Source of the DNA: Methylobacterium sp. J-090
GTDB lineage: Bacteria; Pseudomonadota; Alphaproteobacteria; Rhizobiales; Beijerinckiaceae
NCBI RefSeq assembly: GCF_022829345.1
Contig: NZ_JAKSXV010000028.1
Coordinates: 1 to 64,000, forward strand
Reading direction: 5' to 3'
DNA: 64,000 bases
Shown: one piece after another, positions 1-9,251 of the stretch
How the letters are laid out: each line of letters opens with the position of its first letter
How positions within the stretch are numbered: the first letter of the stretch is position 1
The notes under the pieces: generated by a model
Told to the model about the DNA's origin: nothing
The model's database searches: none
The model's input: only the letters and a program-made list of their open reading frames with translations
Translations under genes and position numbers: made by a program

Positions 1-463
1 TCAGAACGCCGGTGAGCAGGGCGAGGCCGAGGCCCGTCCGGCTCAGGGGCTTGGTACCGCCTTTGGCCAAAGCCATCAGGACGACGCCGGCGCACAGGAC
101 GACGATGCCGGCGGCGGCGAGCGGCGCCACCGCCTCGCGCAGCACCATCAGGGAGGCGAGCGCCGTGAGCAGGGGCGCACTGCCCCGGGCGATGGGGTAG
201 ACCTGTCCCATATCGGCGTGGCGGTAGGCCTCGGCGAGGGCGACGTAGTAGCCGAGATGCAGGACGATGGAGCCGGCGAGCCAGGGCCACGCGGCCGGCG
301 CCGGCAATCCGAACCAGACCAGCGCCGGCAGGGCGAACAGGCCGGCCGAGGCCGAGATCAGCGCCATGGTGAGGATCGGCTCGAGGTTGAGCTTGGCCGC
401 CGCGTTCCAGCCCGCATGCATGCAGGCGGCGGCGAGCACGGCCGCGAAGACCGGAAGGCTCAT
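1..463 (-). CDS. EamA/DMT-family membrane transporter (3' end outside window)
   Basis: The reading frame is open from an ATG at 463 down to the window edge, so the C-terminal part lies outside and only about 154 residues are visible. They form successive hydrophobic helices with short loops, and the HAGWN motif at residues 16-20 followed by AAK is typical of the first helix of EamA-type (drug/metabolite transporter) proteins. It lies downstream of the DeoR and LysR regulators on the same strand and is probably the third gene of that operon. Export or import of a phosphonate-related metabolite is a guess from context only. The substrate cannot be read from the sequence. Confidence 0.8.
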   Translation of the reverse strand, partial: MSLPVFAAVLAAACMHAGWNAAAKLNLEPILTMALISASAGLFALPALVWFGLPAPAAWPWLAGSIVLHLGYYVALAEAYRHADMGQVYPIARGSAPLLTALASLMVLREAVAPLAAAGIVVLCAGVVLMALAKGGTKPLSRTGLGLALLTGVL

Positions 464-587
464 GCCCGTACTGGTCAGGGTCTCCACGCGTCCGCGCCTC
501 CGCTCCGGCCGCTGCACGCCGCGCGGCAGGACACGGGCCTAGGCCGCATTCCTCCCAAAAGGAAGCGCAAAACCACAAAAAACCACA

Positions 588-1388
588 TCACGACGCGACG
601 ACGATGTCGAGACCGCGGGCGGTAAGGGCGGCCGCCATACCGGGCGGGGGCGCGGCATCGACGATGAGGCCACTGCCGGCCGGGATCGGCGCGAGGCGGA
701 TAGGGGTGAGGCGGCCGAACTTGGTGCGGTCGGCCACGACGTAGCCGCGCGCCGCCGAGGCCAGCATGGCGATCCGCAGCTCCGTGGGGAGCGGCGCGAA
801 GTCCGTGATCTCGCCGTCTGGGGCGATGCCGCCCGCACCGACGAAGGCGAGGTCGACGCGAAAGCGCGCCAGGCCCGCCACGGCCTCGGAGCCGAAGGCG
901 GCCTCGTCCGAGGGCTCGACGGCGCCGCCGAGGACATGGACGCGGAGACCGGGCACCCGGCACAGGACGAGGCCGACGGGCAGGCTGTTGGTGCAGACCG
1001 TCACGCCCGCGCGCGGCGCGGCGCCGAGCAAGGGGTCGAGGCCCGCGAGGGCGTGGGCCACCGCCAGGGTGGTCGCCCCGGAATCGAGCACCACCACCAT
1101 CCCGTCCTCCACCAGGCGGGCCGCCGCCCGGCCGATGGCGGCTTTGCCCTCGGGGTTGTCGCGCGCCCGCACGGCGAGGGCCGGCTCGTCGGCCCGGCGG
1201 GTGGCGCCGCCATGGACGATGGCGAGGCGTCCGCGCTCGGCGAGATGCTTGAGGTCGCGCCGGATAGTCTCGCGCGAGACCGCGAAGCGCGCCGCCATGG
1301 CCTCGACGCTGACGCTGCCCTCGGTGCCGAGGCGCGCCAGGATCTCGTCCTGGCGCCGGGCCGCGAGGGTGCGGGGAGCGTCCCTCAT
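588..1388 (-). CDS. DeoR/GlpR-family transcriptional regulator
   Basis: The protein has 266 residues, normal for the family. Residues about 10-60 hold the DeoR winged helix, including the recognition stretch SRETIRRDLKHL and the following RLAIVHGG. The rest is a DeoRC sugar-phosphate-type sensor domain with the segment VVLDSGATTLAVAHAL. The start overlaps the end of the LysR gene by four bases (ATGA), so the two are translationally coupled. DeoR proteins usually repress catabolic genes and respond to phosphorylated metabolites. Here the likely targets are the adjacent phosphonate genes, which is inference from position. Confidence 0.9.
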   Translation of the reverse strand: MRDAPRTLAARRQDEILARLGTEGSVSVEAMAARFAVSRETIRRDLKHLAERGRLAIVHGGATRRADEPALAVRARDNPEGKAAIGRAAARLVEDGMVVVLDSGATTLAVAHALAGLDPLLGAAPRAGVTVCTNSLPVGLVLCRVPGLRVHVLGGAVEPSDEAAFGSEAVAGLARFRVDLAFVGAGGIAPDGEITDFAPLPTELRIAMLASAARGYVVADRTKFGRLTPIRLAPIPAGSGLIVDAAPPPGMAAALTARGLDIVVAS

Positions 1389-2248
1389 CGGTCGGCCCTG
1401 GCGAGGTCGAACACCGTCCGGATCAGGCGCAGGGTGCGGCGCCGCGCGAGGCAGGCGATGGCGTGGCGGTTGGTGAGGTCCGGCCCGGTGAGGGGAATCG
1501 CCGCGACGCGGCCGTCATGCCCGCATTCGAGGGAGGAGACGATGCCGACGCCGATCCCCGCAGCGGCGGCCTCGATCACCGCCTCGCGGCTGTCGAGCTC
1601 CATCAGCACGTCGGGCCTGACGCCGCGCGCGGCGCAGGCGCGGTCGAAGGTTCGGCGGGTGACGGAATCGGGCTCGCGCAGGACCATGGCGACGCCGTCG
1701 AGGTCCTTGGGATCGAGTTCGCCCCGCCCCGCCCAGGGATGGGTGCGGGCGAGCACGGCGCAGATGCGCGAGACGGCGATGTCTTCGAGGTGAAGGTCGG
1801 GATGGGCCTGCGCCTCCGTCAGCACGGCGACGCTCGCGCGCTCGGCGAGCAGGGCCTCCCGGGTCTCGGCGGCGTTGCCGAGGAGGAGGCCGACGACGAT
1901 GCCGGGATGGCGCGCGCGCAGGCGCGCCAGCAGGGGCATGACGATGTGGGGCGAATCGACGGCGATCTCGATGCGCCCCGAGACCAGATTGCGGTTGGCC
2001 TCCAGCAGGTCCTCCGCCCGCTCGACGAGGCCGAACAGGGGCCCGGTGAGTTCGGCCAGCGCCTGCCCCTGCGGGGTCAGCTCGGCGCTGCGGGCCGTGC
2101 GCCGGAACAGCACGAGGTCGTAGCGCTCCTCCAGGGCCTTGATATGCCCGGTCACCGCCGGCTGGCTGATGCAGAGCCGCCGCGCCGCGCGGGTGAAGCT
2201 GCCCTCGCGCGAGACGGCGTCGAAAGCGCGAAGCTGGAACAGGTTCAT
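1385..2248 (-). CDS. LysR-type regulator linked to aminoethylphosphonate catabolism (PhnR-like)
   Basis: This 287-residue protein starts with a classical LysR helix-turn-helix (residues 1-60, with SFTRAARRLCISQPAVTGHIKALE) and continues with a substrate-binding effector domain. It is divergent from phnW, the usual arrangement for LysR regulators that activate a neighbouring pathway in response to its substrate. A distinct LysR subgroup associated with AEP catabolism is known, and both context and sequence fit it. Two inverted repeats lie between it and phnW and are candidate binding sites. Effector identity (AEP or a breakdown product) is inferred. Confidence 0.9.
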   Translation of the reverse strand: MNLFQLRAFDAVSREGSFTRAARRLCISQPAVTGHIKALEERYDLVLFRRTARSAELTPQGQALAELTGPLFGLVERAEDLLEANRNLVSGRIEIAVDSPHIVMPLLARLRARHPGIVVGLLLGNAAETREALLAERASVAVLTEAQAHPDLHLEDIAVSRICAVLARTHPWAGRGELDPKDLDGVAMVLREPDSVTRRTFDRACAARGVRPDVLMELDSREAVIEAAAAGIGVGIVSSLECGHDGRVAAIPLTGPDLTNRHAIACLARRRTLRLIRTVFDLARADR

Positions 2249-2255
2249 GGAAGCC

Positions 2256-2304
2256 CATCAGCCGGACTGATGCCGTGCATCACGACAAACGATTTGATGT
2301 GATG
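2256..2304. promoter_or_regulatory. Two inverted repeats between lysR and phnW (candidate LysR operators)
   Basis: The short divergent region contains CATCAG-N5-CTGATG (2256-2272) and CATCAC-N15-GTGATG (2278-2304). Both dyads share the CATCA/TGATG half-site. LysR proteins bind dyads of this kind and often occupy a recognition and an activation site side by side. The first dyad almost touches the lysR start codon, which would suit autorepression. Confidence 0.55.
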
Positions 2305-2378
2305 GATGCCCCGAAGGCAAGGTCCGGTCACGCCGACTCGCTTCGGTCGTGTCCTTCAGGGGACCGGACAGGACGATC

Positions 2379-3488
2379 ATGACCGCCACCGCGCCCATCC
2401 TGCTGACGCCCGGCCCGCTCACCACCTCGGCGCGCACCCGCGCCGCGATGATGACCGACTGGGGCTCGTGGGATTCCAGCTTCAACCGGCTGACGGCCGC
2501 CGTGTGCGAGCGGCTCGTCGCCATCGCCAACGGCACCGGCAGCCATGTCTGCGTGCCGCTCCAGGGCAGCGGCACCTTCGCGGTGGAAGCGGCCATCGGC
2601 ACCTTCGTGCCCCGCGCCGGCAAGGTGCTGGTCCTTGTCAACGGCGCCTACGGCAAGCGCCTGGCGAAGATCTGCGAGGCGCTCGGCCGCGATCACAGCG
2701 TCTACGAGACCGCCGACGACGTGCCGACGACGCCGGACGCCGTCGAGGGGCTGCTCCGCGCCGATCCCGCCATCACCCATGTCGGCCTGATCCATTGCGA
2801 GACCAGCACCGGCATCCTCAATCCCCTGCCCGAGATCGCCGCCGTGGTCGCGCGGCACGGGCGTAGTCTGATCATCGATGCCATGAGTTCGTTCGGAGCG
2901 CTGCCCATCGACGCCGGGGCGGTGCCGTTCGCGGCGCTGATCGCAGCCTCGGGCAAGTGCCTCGAGGGGGTCCCCGGCATGGGCTTCGTCATCGCCCGCG
3001 CCGATGCCCTGGCGCGGACCGAGGGCAACGCGTCGTCCCTCGCGCTCGACCTCCACGACCAGCACGGCTATCTGGAGCGCACGGGGCAATGGCGCTTCAC
3101 CCCGCCGACCCACGTGGTCGCGGCCCTGCACGAGGCCCTGCTGCAATACGACGAGGAGGGCGGCCTGCCCGCCCGCCACGCCCGGTACGCCCGCAATTGC
3201 GACGTGCTGATCCGTGGGCTGGAGCGCCTCGGCCTGACAAGCTTCCTGGCACCCGCGATCCAGGCGCCGATCATCGTCACAGTCCATGCCCCGCGCGACC
3301 CGAACTATCGCTTCGCCGACTTCTACGCGGCGGTACGGGAGCGCGGCTTCATCCTCTACCCCGGCAAGCTCACGCAGGTGGAAACCTTTCGCGTGGGCTG
3401 CATCGGCCACGTGGATTCGACCGACATGGAACGGGCGGTGGAGGCGATCGCCGACGCCCTGCGCGCCCTCGCCATCACCACGCCCTGA
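2379..3488 (+). CDS. phnW: 2-aminoethylphosphonate--pyruvate transaminase
   Basis: PhnW transfers the amino group of AEP to pyruvate, giving phosphonoacetaldehyde and alanine. The 369-residue protein begins [11 protein letters not shown] and keeps the family features: SGKCLEG with the PLP-binding lysine at residue 193, and the PLP-contacting aspartate in IIDAMSSFG at residue 168. I chose the ATG at 2379 because AGGAC lies just upstream and the conserved N-terminus follows directly; a GTG at 2349 would add ten atypical residues. It is followed 20 bases later by phnX, the next step. Expression is probably controlled by the divergent LysR protein. Confidence 0.95.
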   Translation: MTATAPILLTPGPLTTSARTRAAMMTDWGSWDSSFNRLTAAVCERLVAIANGTGSHVCVPLQGSGTFAVEAAIGTFVPRAGKVLVLVNGAYGKRLAKICEALGRDHSVYETADDVPTTPDAVEGLLRADPAITHVGLIHCETSTGILNPLPEIAAVVARHGRSLIIDAMSSFGALPIDAGAVPFAALIAASGKCLEGVPGMGFVIARADALARTEGNASSLALDLHDQHGYLERTGQWRFTPPTHVVAALHEALLQYDEEGGLPARHARYARNCDVLIRGLERLGLTSFLAPAIQAPIIVTVHAPRDPNYRFADFYAAVRERGFILYPGKLTQVETFRVGCIGHVDSTDMERAVEAIADALRALAITTP

Positions 3489-3508
3489 GCGCCCGAGGAA
3501 GAGCCGCC

Positions 3509-4336
3509 ATGTCGTACACACCTCCCAAAAGACTCCAGGCGGCGATCCTCGACTGGGCCGGCACCGTCGTCGATTTCGGTTCGTTCGCGCCGACTCAGAT
3601 CTTCGTCGAGGCGTTCGCCGAGTTCGGCGTCGCCGTGAGCCTGGCCGAGGCGCGCGGGCCCATGGGCATGGGCAAGTGGGACCACATCCGCACGCTCCTA
3701 GACGATCCCGCCATCGCCGCGCGCTACGCGGCCGCTCACGGGCGGGCGGCGAGCGATGCCGACGTCACCGCCCTCTACGAGCGCTTCATGCCGCTCCAGA
3801 TCGAGAAGATCGCCGAGCATTCGGCGGTGATCCCCGGGGCCCTCGCGGCCATCGCGGCCCTGCGCGCCCGGGGCCTGAAGATCGGCTCGTGCTCGGGGTA
3901 TCCGGCCCGCGTGATGGAGCGGGTCGTGGCGCTCGCCGCCACCAACGGCTACGTCGCCGACCACGTGGTCGCGACCGACGAAGTCCCGAACGGGCGGCCG
4001 TGGCCGGCCCAGGCGCTGGCCAACGTCATCGCGCTCGGCATCGACGACGTCGCCGCCTGCGTGAAGGTCGACGACACGGTGCCGGGCATCCTGGAAGGCC
4101 GCAAGGCCGGGATGTGGACCGTGGCGCTCACCTGCTCGGGCAACGCGCTCGGCCTCACCCACGAACAGTTCTCAGGCCTGCCGGCCGAGCGCCTCGCCGC
4201 CGAGCGCGCGCGGATCGCGGCTCTGTTCGCCGCGTCTAAGCCGCACTTCCTCATCGACACCATCGCGGACCTGCCGGACGTCGTCGCGGACATCGACGGC
4301 CTGCTGGCCGCCGGGCGCATGCCGCAGGCCTGCTGA
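3509..4336 (+). CDS. phnX: Phosphonoacetaldehyde hydrolase (phosphonatase)
   Basis: PhnX cleaves the carbon-phosphorus bond of phosphonoacetaldehyde to acetaldehyde and phosphate. The protein has 275 residues and the HAD fold: the nucleophile Asp15 in ILDWAGT, the Schiff-base lysine at residue 56 in MGMGKWDHI, and the later KVDDTVPGI acidic motif. The ATG at 3509 has a strong GAGGAAGAG ribosome site. With phnW it forms the two-step AEP degradation route, so the cell can use AEP as a phosphorus source and perhaps also for nitrogen and carbon. A perfect hairpin lies about 50 bases after the stop codon. Confidence 0.95.
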   Translation: MSYTPPKRLQAAILDWAGTVVDFGSFAPTQIFVEAFAEFGVAVSLAEARGPMGMGKWDHIRTLLDDPAIAARYAAAHGRAASDADVTALYERFMPLQIEKIAEHSAVIPGALAAIAALRARGLKIGSCSGYPARVMERVVALAATNGYVADHVVATDEVPNGRPWPAQALANVIALGIDDVAACVKVDDTVPGILEGRKAGMWTVALTCSGNALGLTHEQFSGLPAERLAAERARIAALFAASKPHFLIDTIADLPDVVADIDGLLAAGRMPQAC

Positions 4337-4386
4337 TCGGCGCCGCGCCGGGCGCTTCGGGCGCTCGGACATGAAGCATTCGCGGA

Positions 4387-4413
4387 CCGTCCACGGCATC
4401 TCGCCGTGGACGG
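4387..4413. terminator. Perfect 11-bp hairpin after phnX
   Basis: CCGTCCACGGC and its exact complement are separated by five bases. There is no clear T-run after it, so it could be an intrinsic terminator of the GC-rich type, a processing site, or a barrier protecting the phnWX mRNA. It separates the degradation genes from the transport genes, suggesting they are separately transcribed or expressed at different levels. Confidence 0.5.
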
Positions 4414-4598
4414 CTTCGTCGTATCCGCAATCGATCGAAGTCATCGATAATTCTGAGCACGAAACAGGCAAGAGATGCTGAAACCCTGATCTTGATGAGA
4501 TGAGATTTCGTCTTTCTACTGTCATGGAGCGCGCCTTAAAGCGGTTGCGACGAAAGCCCCTGAAAAGCCCCCGGAGACGCGTCCATGAAGGTCCTCGC

Positions 4599-5618
4599 AT
4601 GAAAGCCCTCGGCCTCCTCGCCCTGACCCTCGCGCTCACTGGTCCCATGGCGGCCCAGGCCGCCGAGCGCACCAGGCTCACGATCTACACCGCGCTGGAG
4701 AACGACCAGCTCGGTCCGTTCAAGGCCGGCATCGAGCGGGCGGTGCCCGAGGTCGAGGTGGTGTGGGTGCGCGATTCGACCGGCATCATCACCGCCCGAT
4801 TCTTGGCCGAGAAGGACAACCCGCGGGCCGACATGGTGATGGGGCTCGCCGCCTCCAGCCTCCTGATGTTCGAGAAGCAGGGCCTGCTCGCCACCTACGA
4901 GCCCAAGGGCGTCGAGGCCCTCAAACCCGCCTTCCGGGATGCGAAGGCCCCCTACACCTGGACCGGAACGGACGCCTCCATCGGCGTGATCTGCTTCAAC
5001 ACGGCGGAAGCCGAGAAGGACAAGGCCAGGACGCCGGCGCGCTGGGCCGACCTGCTGGCGCCCGAGCTCAAGGGCAAGGTGGTGATGCCGCATCCGGCCT
5101 CGTCCGGCACCGGCTACCTGCTGGTGGCGGGCTGGCTCCAGGGCATGGGCGAGGAATCCGGCTGGGCCTACATGGACCGGCTCCACGACAACATCGCCGC
5201 CTACCTGCATTCGGGCTCGGCCCCGTGCGTGCAGGCGGCGCGGGGCGAGCGCACCGCCGGCCTTTCCCTCGACATGCGGGGGGCCGCCGAGAAGACCAAG
5301 GGCGCGCCGCTCGCCGTCATCGCGCCCGCCGACGGCACCGGCTGGGACGAGGAGGCCTACGCCATCGTGGCCACCACGAAGCACATGGACGCGGCCCGCA
5401 AGGTCGCCGACTGGGGCGCCACCAAGGCCGCCAACGAACTCTACGCCAAGAGCTACGCCGTGGTCGCCTACCCGGGCGTCGCCACCGTGCCGGCGAACTA
5501 TCCCGCGGGCGCGGAGGCCGCGATGATCAAGAACGATCTCGGCTGGATGGCGGACAACCGCGAGCGGGTTCTGGCCGAATGGTCGCGCCGCTACGAGGCC
5601 AAAGCCGCCAAGAAGTAA
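4599..5618 (+). CDS. phnS: AEP ABC transporter, periplasmic binding protein (PhnS-like)
   Basis: This 339-residue protein starts with a secretion signal (hydrophobic LGLLALTLALTG, then AAQAAE as the likely cleavage region) and has the iron/putrescine-type binding fold, beginning LTIYTALEND and containing VWVRDSTGIITARFLAE. These features and the neighbours match the alternative AEP binding protein found beside phnW/phnX in proteobacteria. The ATG at 4599 is preferred because the signal peptide begins there and AAGG lies a few bases upstream; a frame open from 4500 would add a very basic leader. It is the first gene of the importer operon. AEP as ligand is inferred from context and family. Confidence 0.88.
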   Translation: MKALGLLALTLALTGPMAAQAAERTRLTIYTALENDQLGPFKAGIERAVPEVEVVWVRDSTGIITARFLAEKDNPRADMVMGLAASSLLMFEKQGLLATYEPKGVEALKPAFRDAKAPYTWTGTDASIGVICFNTAEAEKDKARTPARWADLLAPELKGKVVMPHPASSGTGYLLVAGWLQGMGEESGWAYMDRLHDNIAAYLHSGSAPCVQAARGERTAGLSLDMRGAAEKTKGAPLAVIAPADGTGWDEEAYAIVATTKHMDAARKVADWGATKAANELYAKSYAVVAYPGVATVPANYPAGAEAAMIKNDLGWMADNRERVLAEWSRRYEAKAAKK

Positions 5619-5662
5619 GGCAGTCGAGAAGTAAGTCCTCCAGCTAGGCCGAGGGCCCCGCC

Positions 5663-6760
5663 ATGACGCAGCGCGATGCGACCCCGTTCCTGACCGTCTC
5701 GGGCCTGTCGAAGCGCTACGGCGCGTTCACGGCCCTCGACCGGATCGACCTCGCCATCGGGCGCGGCGAGTTCGTGTGCTTCCTCGGCCCCTCGGGCTGC
5801 GGCAAGACCACCCTGCTGCGCCTCATCGCCGGCCTCGACCGGCAGGACGAAGGCCGGATCGGGATCGCCGGCCGAGACGTCTCGCATGCGCCACCGGCCG
5901 CGCGCGACTTCGGCATCGTGTTCCAGTCCTACGCCCTGTTCCCGAACCTGACGGTGGCCGCCAACGTTGCCTACGGCCTCGTCAACCGCCGCCTCGACCG
6001 GGCCCGCATCGCCGCCCGCGTGGCCGAGCTCCTCGCCCTCGTCGGCCTGCCCGAGCAGGGCGACAAGCATCCGGTCCAGCTCTCGGGCGGGCAGCAGCAG
6101 CGGGTGGCGCTGGCCCGGGCGCTCGCCACCTCGCCGTCCCTGCTGCTGCTCGACGAACCCCTCTCGGCCCTCGACGCGAAGGTGCGGACCCGGCTGCGCG
6201 AGGAGATCCGGCACCTGCAGAAGCGGCTCGGCATCACCACCATCATGGTCACCCACGACCAGGAGGAGGCCCTCGCCATGGCCGACCGGGTCGTGGTGAT
6301 GAACCGCGGCGCCATCGAGCAGATCGGCACGCCCGGTGACATCTACCGGAACCCGGCCACCGCCTTCGTGGCCGACTTCATCGGCGCCATGACCTTCCTC
6401 GACGCCACCGTCGGGGCGGCCCGGCAGCTCCGGGTCGGCGCCGTCGATCTCGTCTGCGAGGACGGGCGCGGCTTCGTCCCCGGCAGCCCCGTGCGCCTGG
6501 GCTTCCGGCCGGAGGAGATCCGGGTTGGCAACGTCCGGCCCACCGACGTGAACGCGTTTCAGGTCCGCGTCCGCAGCCTCGAATTCCTCGGCGCCTTCAC
6601 CCGCGCCCGCCTGGAGCCCAGCCTCGACCTCGGCGGCTCCCTCGTGGCCGACGTCTCGGCCAATCTCCACGGCGACCTCGCCTTGACGGAAGGCCAGTAC
6701 CTCTACGTCTCCTTGCCGCCGGCGGCCCTCAGGGCCTTCCCGGTGGCGGCGCGCGCGTGA
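5663..6760 (+). CDS. phnT: AEP ABC transporter, ATP-binding protein (PhnT-like)
   Basis: The 365-residue ATPase energises AEP import. Walker A is GPSGCGKTT at residues 42-50, the Q-loop lies in FGIVFQSYALFPN, the signature LSGGQ is at 140-144, Walker B is LLLLDEPLSALD, and the switch histidine is in VTHDQEEALAMADR. The last about 110 residues form a TOBE-type regulatory domain, as in spermidine and iron ATPases of this class. Its stop codon overlaps the GTG start of the permease gene, so the pair is coupled. Confidence 0.9.
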   Translation: MTQRDATPFLTVSGLSKRYGAFTALDRIDLAIGRGEFVCFLGPSGCGKTTLLRLIAGLDRQDEGRIGIAGRDVSHAPPAARDFGIVFQSYALFPNLTVAANVAYGLVNRRLDRARIAARVAELLALVGLPEQGDKHPVQLSGGQQQRVALARALATSPSLLLLDEPLSALDAKVRTRLREEIRHLQKRLGITTIMVTHDQEEALAMADRVVVMNRGAIEQIGTPGDIYRNPATAFVADFIGAMTFLDATVGAARQLRVGAVDLVCEDGRGFVPGSPVRLGFRPEEIRVGNVRPTDVNAFQVRVRSLEFLGAFTRARLEPSLDLGGSLVADVSANLHGDLALTEGQYLYVSLPPAALRAFPVAARA

Positions 6761-8490
6761 GTCCCGCGATGACGGAGGCCCTCGCCCTCGCCCTGCCGGA
6801 GGCCGCCCCGGCGCGGCGCGCCCGCGTGCCGGAGCGCCTCGTCGCCACCGTGCTCGTCGCCGGCCTGTGCCTGATACTCGTCCTCATCCTCGCCCTGCCG
6901 CTCGGCACCCTGCTCATCAAGAGCCTGGAGGCCCCGGGCGGCGGCTTCGCGGGGCTGTCCAACTTCCGCACCTACTTTGCCACGCCGACCCTGGTCGAGG
7001 CCCTGGTCAACAGCCTCGCGGTGGCCGGCATCACGGTGGCGGTCGTGGTGCCCCTCGCCTTCGCGTACGCCTACGCGCTGACCCGCACGGCGATGCGGTT
7101 CCGGGGCGTGCTGCTGGCCCTGGCCCTGCTGCCGCTGTTCGCGCCCTCTCTGCTGTCGGGCATCGCCCTCACCTACATCCTCGGCAACCAGGGATTCCTG
7201 CGCGGGCTGCTCCTCGGTCACAGCGTCTACGGCCCCATCGGCATCGTCATCGCCGAATGCCTCTATGCCTTCCCGCACGCCCTCATCATCCTGATGACGG
7301 CCCTGGCGCTGTCCGACGCGCGGCTCTACGAGGCCGCCGCCGCCATGGGCACGGGGCGCCTGCGCACCTTCGCCACCGTGACCCTGCCGGGCGCCCGCTA
7401 CGGCCTCGTCAGCGCGGCCTTCGTGGTCTTCACCCTGGTGGTGACGGATTTCGGCATCCCGAAGGTCATCGGCGGTCAGTATCCGGTACTCGCCACCGAC
7501 GCCTACCGCCAGGTGGTGGGCCAGCAGATCTTCCCCATGGGCGCCGTGGTCGGGCTGCTGATGCTGGCGCCTGCGGTGCTGGCCTTCTGCGTGGACCGGT
7601 TGATCCGGCGCCGGCAATCGGCCCTGCTCTCGGCCCGCTCCGTTCCCTACGAGGCCAAGCCCCACCCCGTCCGCGACGGCCTGTCGCTCGCCTATGCCGG
7701 GCTCGTCGCCGGTCTCATCGTCGCCACCTACGGGGTCGCCGTCTGGGCCTCGTTCATCCGCTACTGGCCGTACAACCTCGGCCTCACCCTCGACCATTAC
7801 GACTTCGCGGCGGCCGATTCGGACGGCTGGACGCCCTATGGCAACTCGCTCGTCATGGCCGGCGCGGTGGCCGTCCTCGGCACCGGGCTGGTGTTCTGCG
7901 GCGCCTACCTCATCGAGAAGCTCAAGGTGTTCTCCGCCGGCCGCGCCGTGGCGCAACTGCTGGCGATGCTGCCCCTCGCCGTGCCCGGACTCGTGCTCGG
8001 CCTCGGCTACGTGTTCTTCTTCAACGCGCCCTGGAACCCCCTGAACGTCCTCTACGGGACCCTGGCGCTCCTCGTGATCAACACGGTGGCGCATTACTAC
8101 ACCGTGGCGCACGTGACCGCGACGACGGCCCTGAAGCAGATCGACCCCGAGTTCGAGGCGGTCTCGGCCTCCCTCAAGGTGCCGTTCTGGCAGACCTTCC
8201 GCCGGGTCAGCCTGCCGATCTGCCTGCCGACCGTGCTGGAACTCGCCGTCTACCTCTTCGTCAACGCCATGACGACGGTCTCGGCGGTGATCTTCCTCTA
8301 CGGATCGGGCACCAAGCTCGCGGCCATCGCCATCGTCCACATGGACGAGGCCGGCACCACGGCCTCCGCCGCCGCCATGGCGAGCGTGATCATGGCGACC
8401 GCGCTCGGCGCCCGCCTCGTGCTGGCCCTGGTCAACCGCTTCGTCCTCGCCCGCGCCCAGGTCTGGCGGCGCCGCGAGGGGACGGCGTGA
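6757..8490 (+). CDS. phnU: AEP ABC transporter, fused permease (PhnU-like)
   Basis: One 577-residue protein carries two consecutive permease halves, each with about six membrane segments and an EAA-type loop (about residues 185-215, and ATTALKQIDPEFEAVSASLK in the second half). No second permease gene is present, so this polypeptide probably supplies the whole channel, as in the alternative AEP transporter family and ferric-iron permeases. Start is either the GTG at 6757, overlapping the phnT stop, or the ATG at 6769; the difference is four residues. It closes the importer operon. Confidence 0.88.
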   Translation: MSPAMTEALALALPEAAPARRARVPERLVATVLVAGLCLILVLILALPLGTLLIKSLEAPGGGFAGLSNFRTYFATPTLVEALVNSLAVAGITVAVVVPLAFAYAYALTRTAMRFRGVLLALALLPLFAPSLLSGIALTYILGNQGFLRGLLLGHSVYGPIGIVIAECLYAFPHALIILMTALALSDARLYEAAAAMGTGRLRTFATVTLPGARYGLVSAAFVVFTLVVTDFGIPKVIGGQYPVLATDAYRQVVGQQIFPMGAVVGLLMLAPAVLAFCVDRLIRRRQSALLSARSVPYEAKPHPVRDGLSLAYAGLVAGLIVATYGVAVWASFIRYWPYNLGLTLDHYDFAAADSDGWTPYGNSLVMAGAVAVLGTGLVFCGAYLIEKLKVFSAGRAVAQLLAMLPLAVPGLVLGLGYVFFFNAPWNPLNVLYGTLALLVINTVAHYYTVAHVTATTALKQIDPEFEAVSASLKVPFWQTFRRVSLPICLPTVLELAVYLFVNAMTTVSAVIFLYGSGTKLAAIAIVHMDEAGTTASAAAMASVIMATALGARLVLALVNRFVLARAQVWRRREGTA

Positions 8491-8511
8491 CGTGCCGGCC
8501 CGCGCCGACGG

Positions 8512-9246
8512 TCAGGCGGCGAGCCCGGGGGGCGTAGTCCCCATGACGGCGGCGTAACTCGCTTCCGGCGCGCCGTAGGTCTCGCCCGCCGAGACCAGGA
8601 GCAGGGCGCGGTCCCGGATGACGATGGTGCCGCGATGGATGCCGATGGACCCGAGGGTGACGAGGTTGCGCAGGGCCGTCGTCACGCCGGCGCGGCGCAC
8701 GCCGAGCATGAGAGACAGGAACTCGTGGGTGAGCATGATGTCCTCGCGGTCGACGCGATCGTGGCTCATGAGGAGCCAGCGGGCGAGGCGCTGCTCGATG
8801 GTGAAGCGGCCGTTGCAGAGCGCCGTCTGCGCCACCTGAATCGAGAAGGCGTAGGCGTAGCGCAGGAGGTGGCGATGCAGGGGCTGGCTCTCGATCAAGG
8901 CTTGCCGCAGGTCGGAGGCCGGCAGCCACAGGACCCGACAGGGAATCTGCACGAAGGTCTCGTGCGGCGTGCGATCGACGCCGTAGAGCAGCGCCACCCC
9001 CGTCATGCCCTCCGGGCCGATCAGCCCGGTTTCCAGACGCGTGCCGCTCGGCGTGCGGGCGACGACGGAGATGACGCCCGGTCCCGGAAAGCAGACCCGG
9101 GAAATGGGCTCATCATGACTTTCGACGACGTGGTGGCGATCCAGCGAAGCGGGCACGAGGTGCGGTTCGAGCATGGCGAACAGGTCGGGCCGAAGACCGG
9201 CAAGCAACTTGTTCGATAATTTAAACTGATCAATGGACGGTTTCAT
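8512..9246 (-). CDS. Crp/Fnr-family transcriptional regulator
   Basis: The 244-residue protein has an N-terminal cyclic-nucleotide-type beta-barrel (about residues 20-130, with ISRVCFPGPGVISVV and GLIGPEGMTGVALL) and a C-terminal Crp helix-turn-helix (about 165-225, with EFLSLMLGVRRAGVTTALRNL). No cysteine cluster of the Fnr iron-sulfur type is visible. I chose the ATG at 9246 because the conserved fold starts there; a longer frame reaches 9429 through AT-rich DNA that looks non-coding. It converges with the phn importer operon. A hairpin covers its putative ribosome site. Signal and targets are unknown. Confidence 0.88.
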   Translation of the reverse strand: MKPSIDQFKLSNKLLAGLRPDLFAMLEPHLVPASLDRHHVVESHDEPISRVCFPGPGVISVVARTPSGTRLETGLIGPEGMTGVALLYGVDRTPHETFVQIPCRVLWLPASDLRQALIESQPLHRHLLRYAYAFSIQVAQTALCNGRFTIEQRLARWLLMSHDRVDREDIMLTHEFLSLMLGVRRAGVTTALRNLVTLGSIGIHRGTIVIRDRALLLVSAGETYGAPEASYAAVMGTTPPGLAA

Positions 9247-9251
9247 ACCAA

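Noticed and set aside
6703..8340. 545-codon minus-strand frame across the PhnU-like permease
   Set aside because: Extremely rich in Glu, Gly, Arg and His with no fold signature, complementary to Leu/Ala-rich membrane helices of the real gene.
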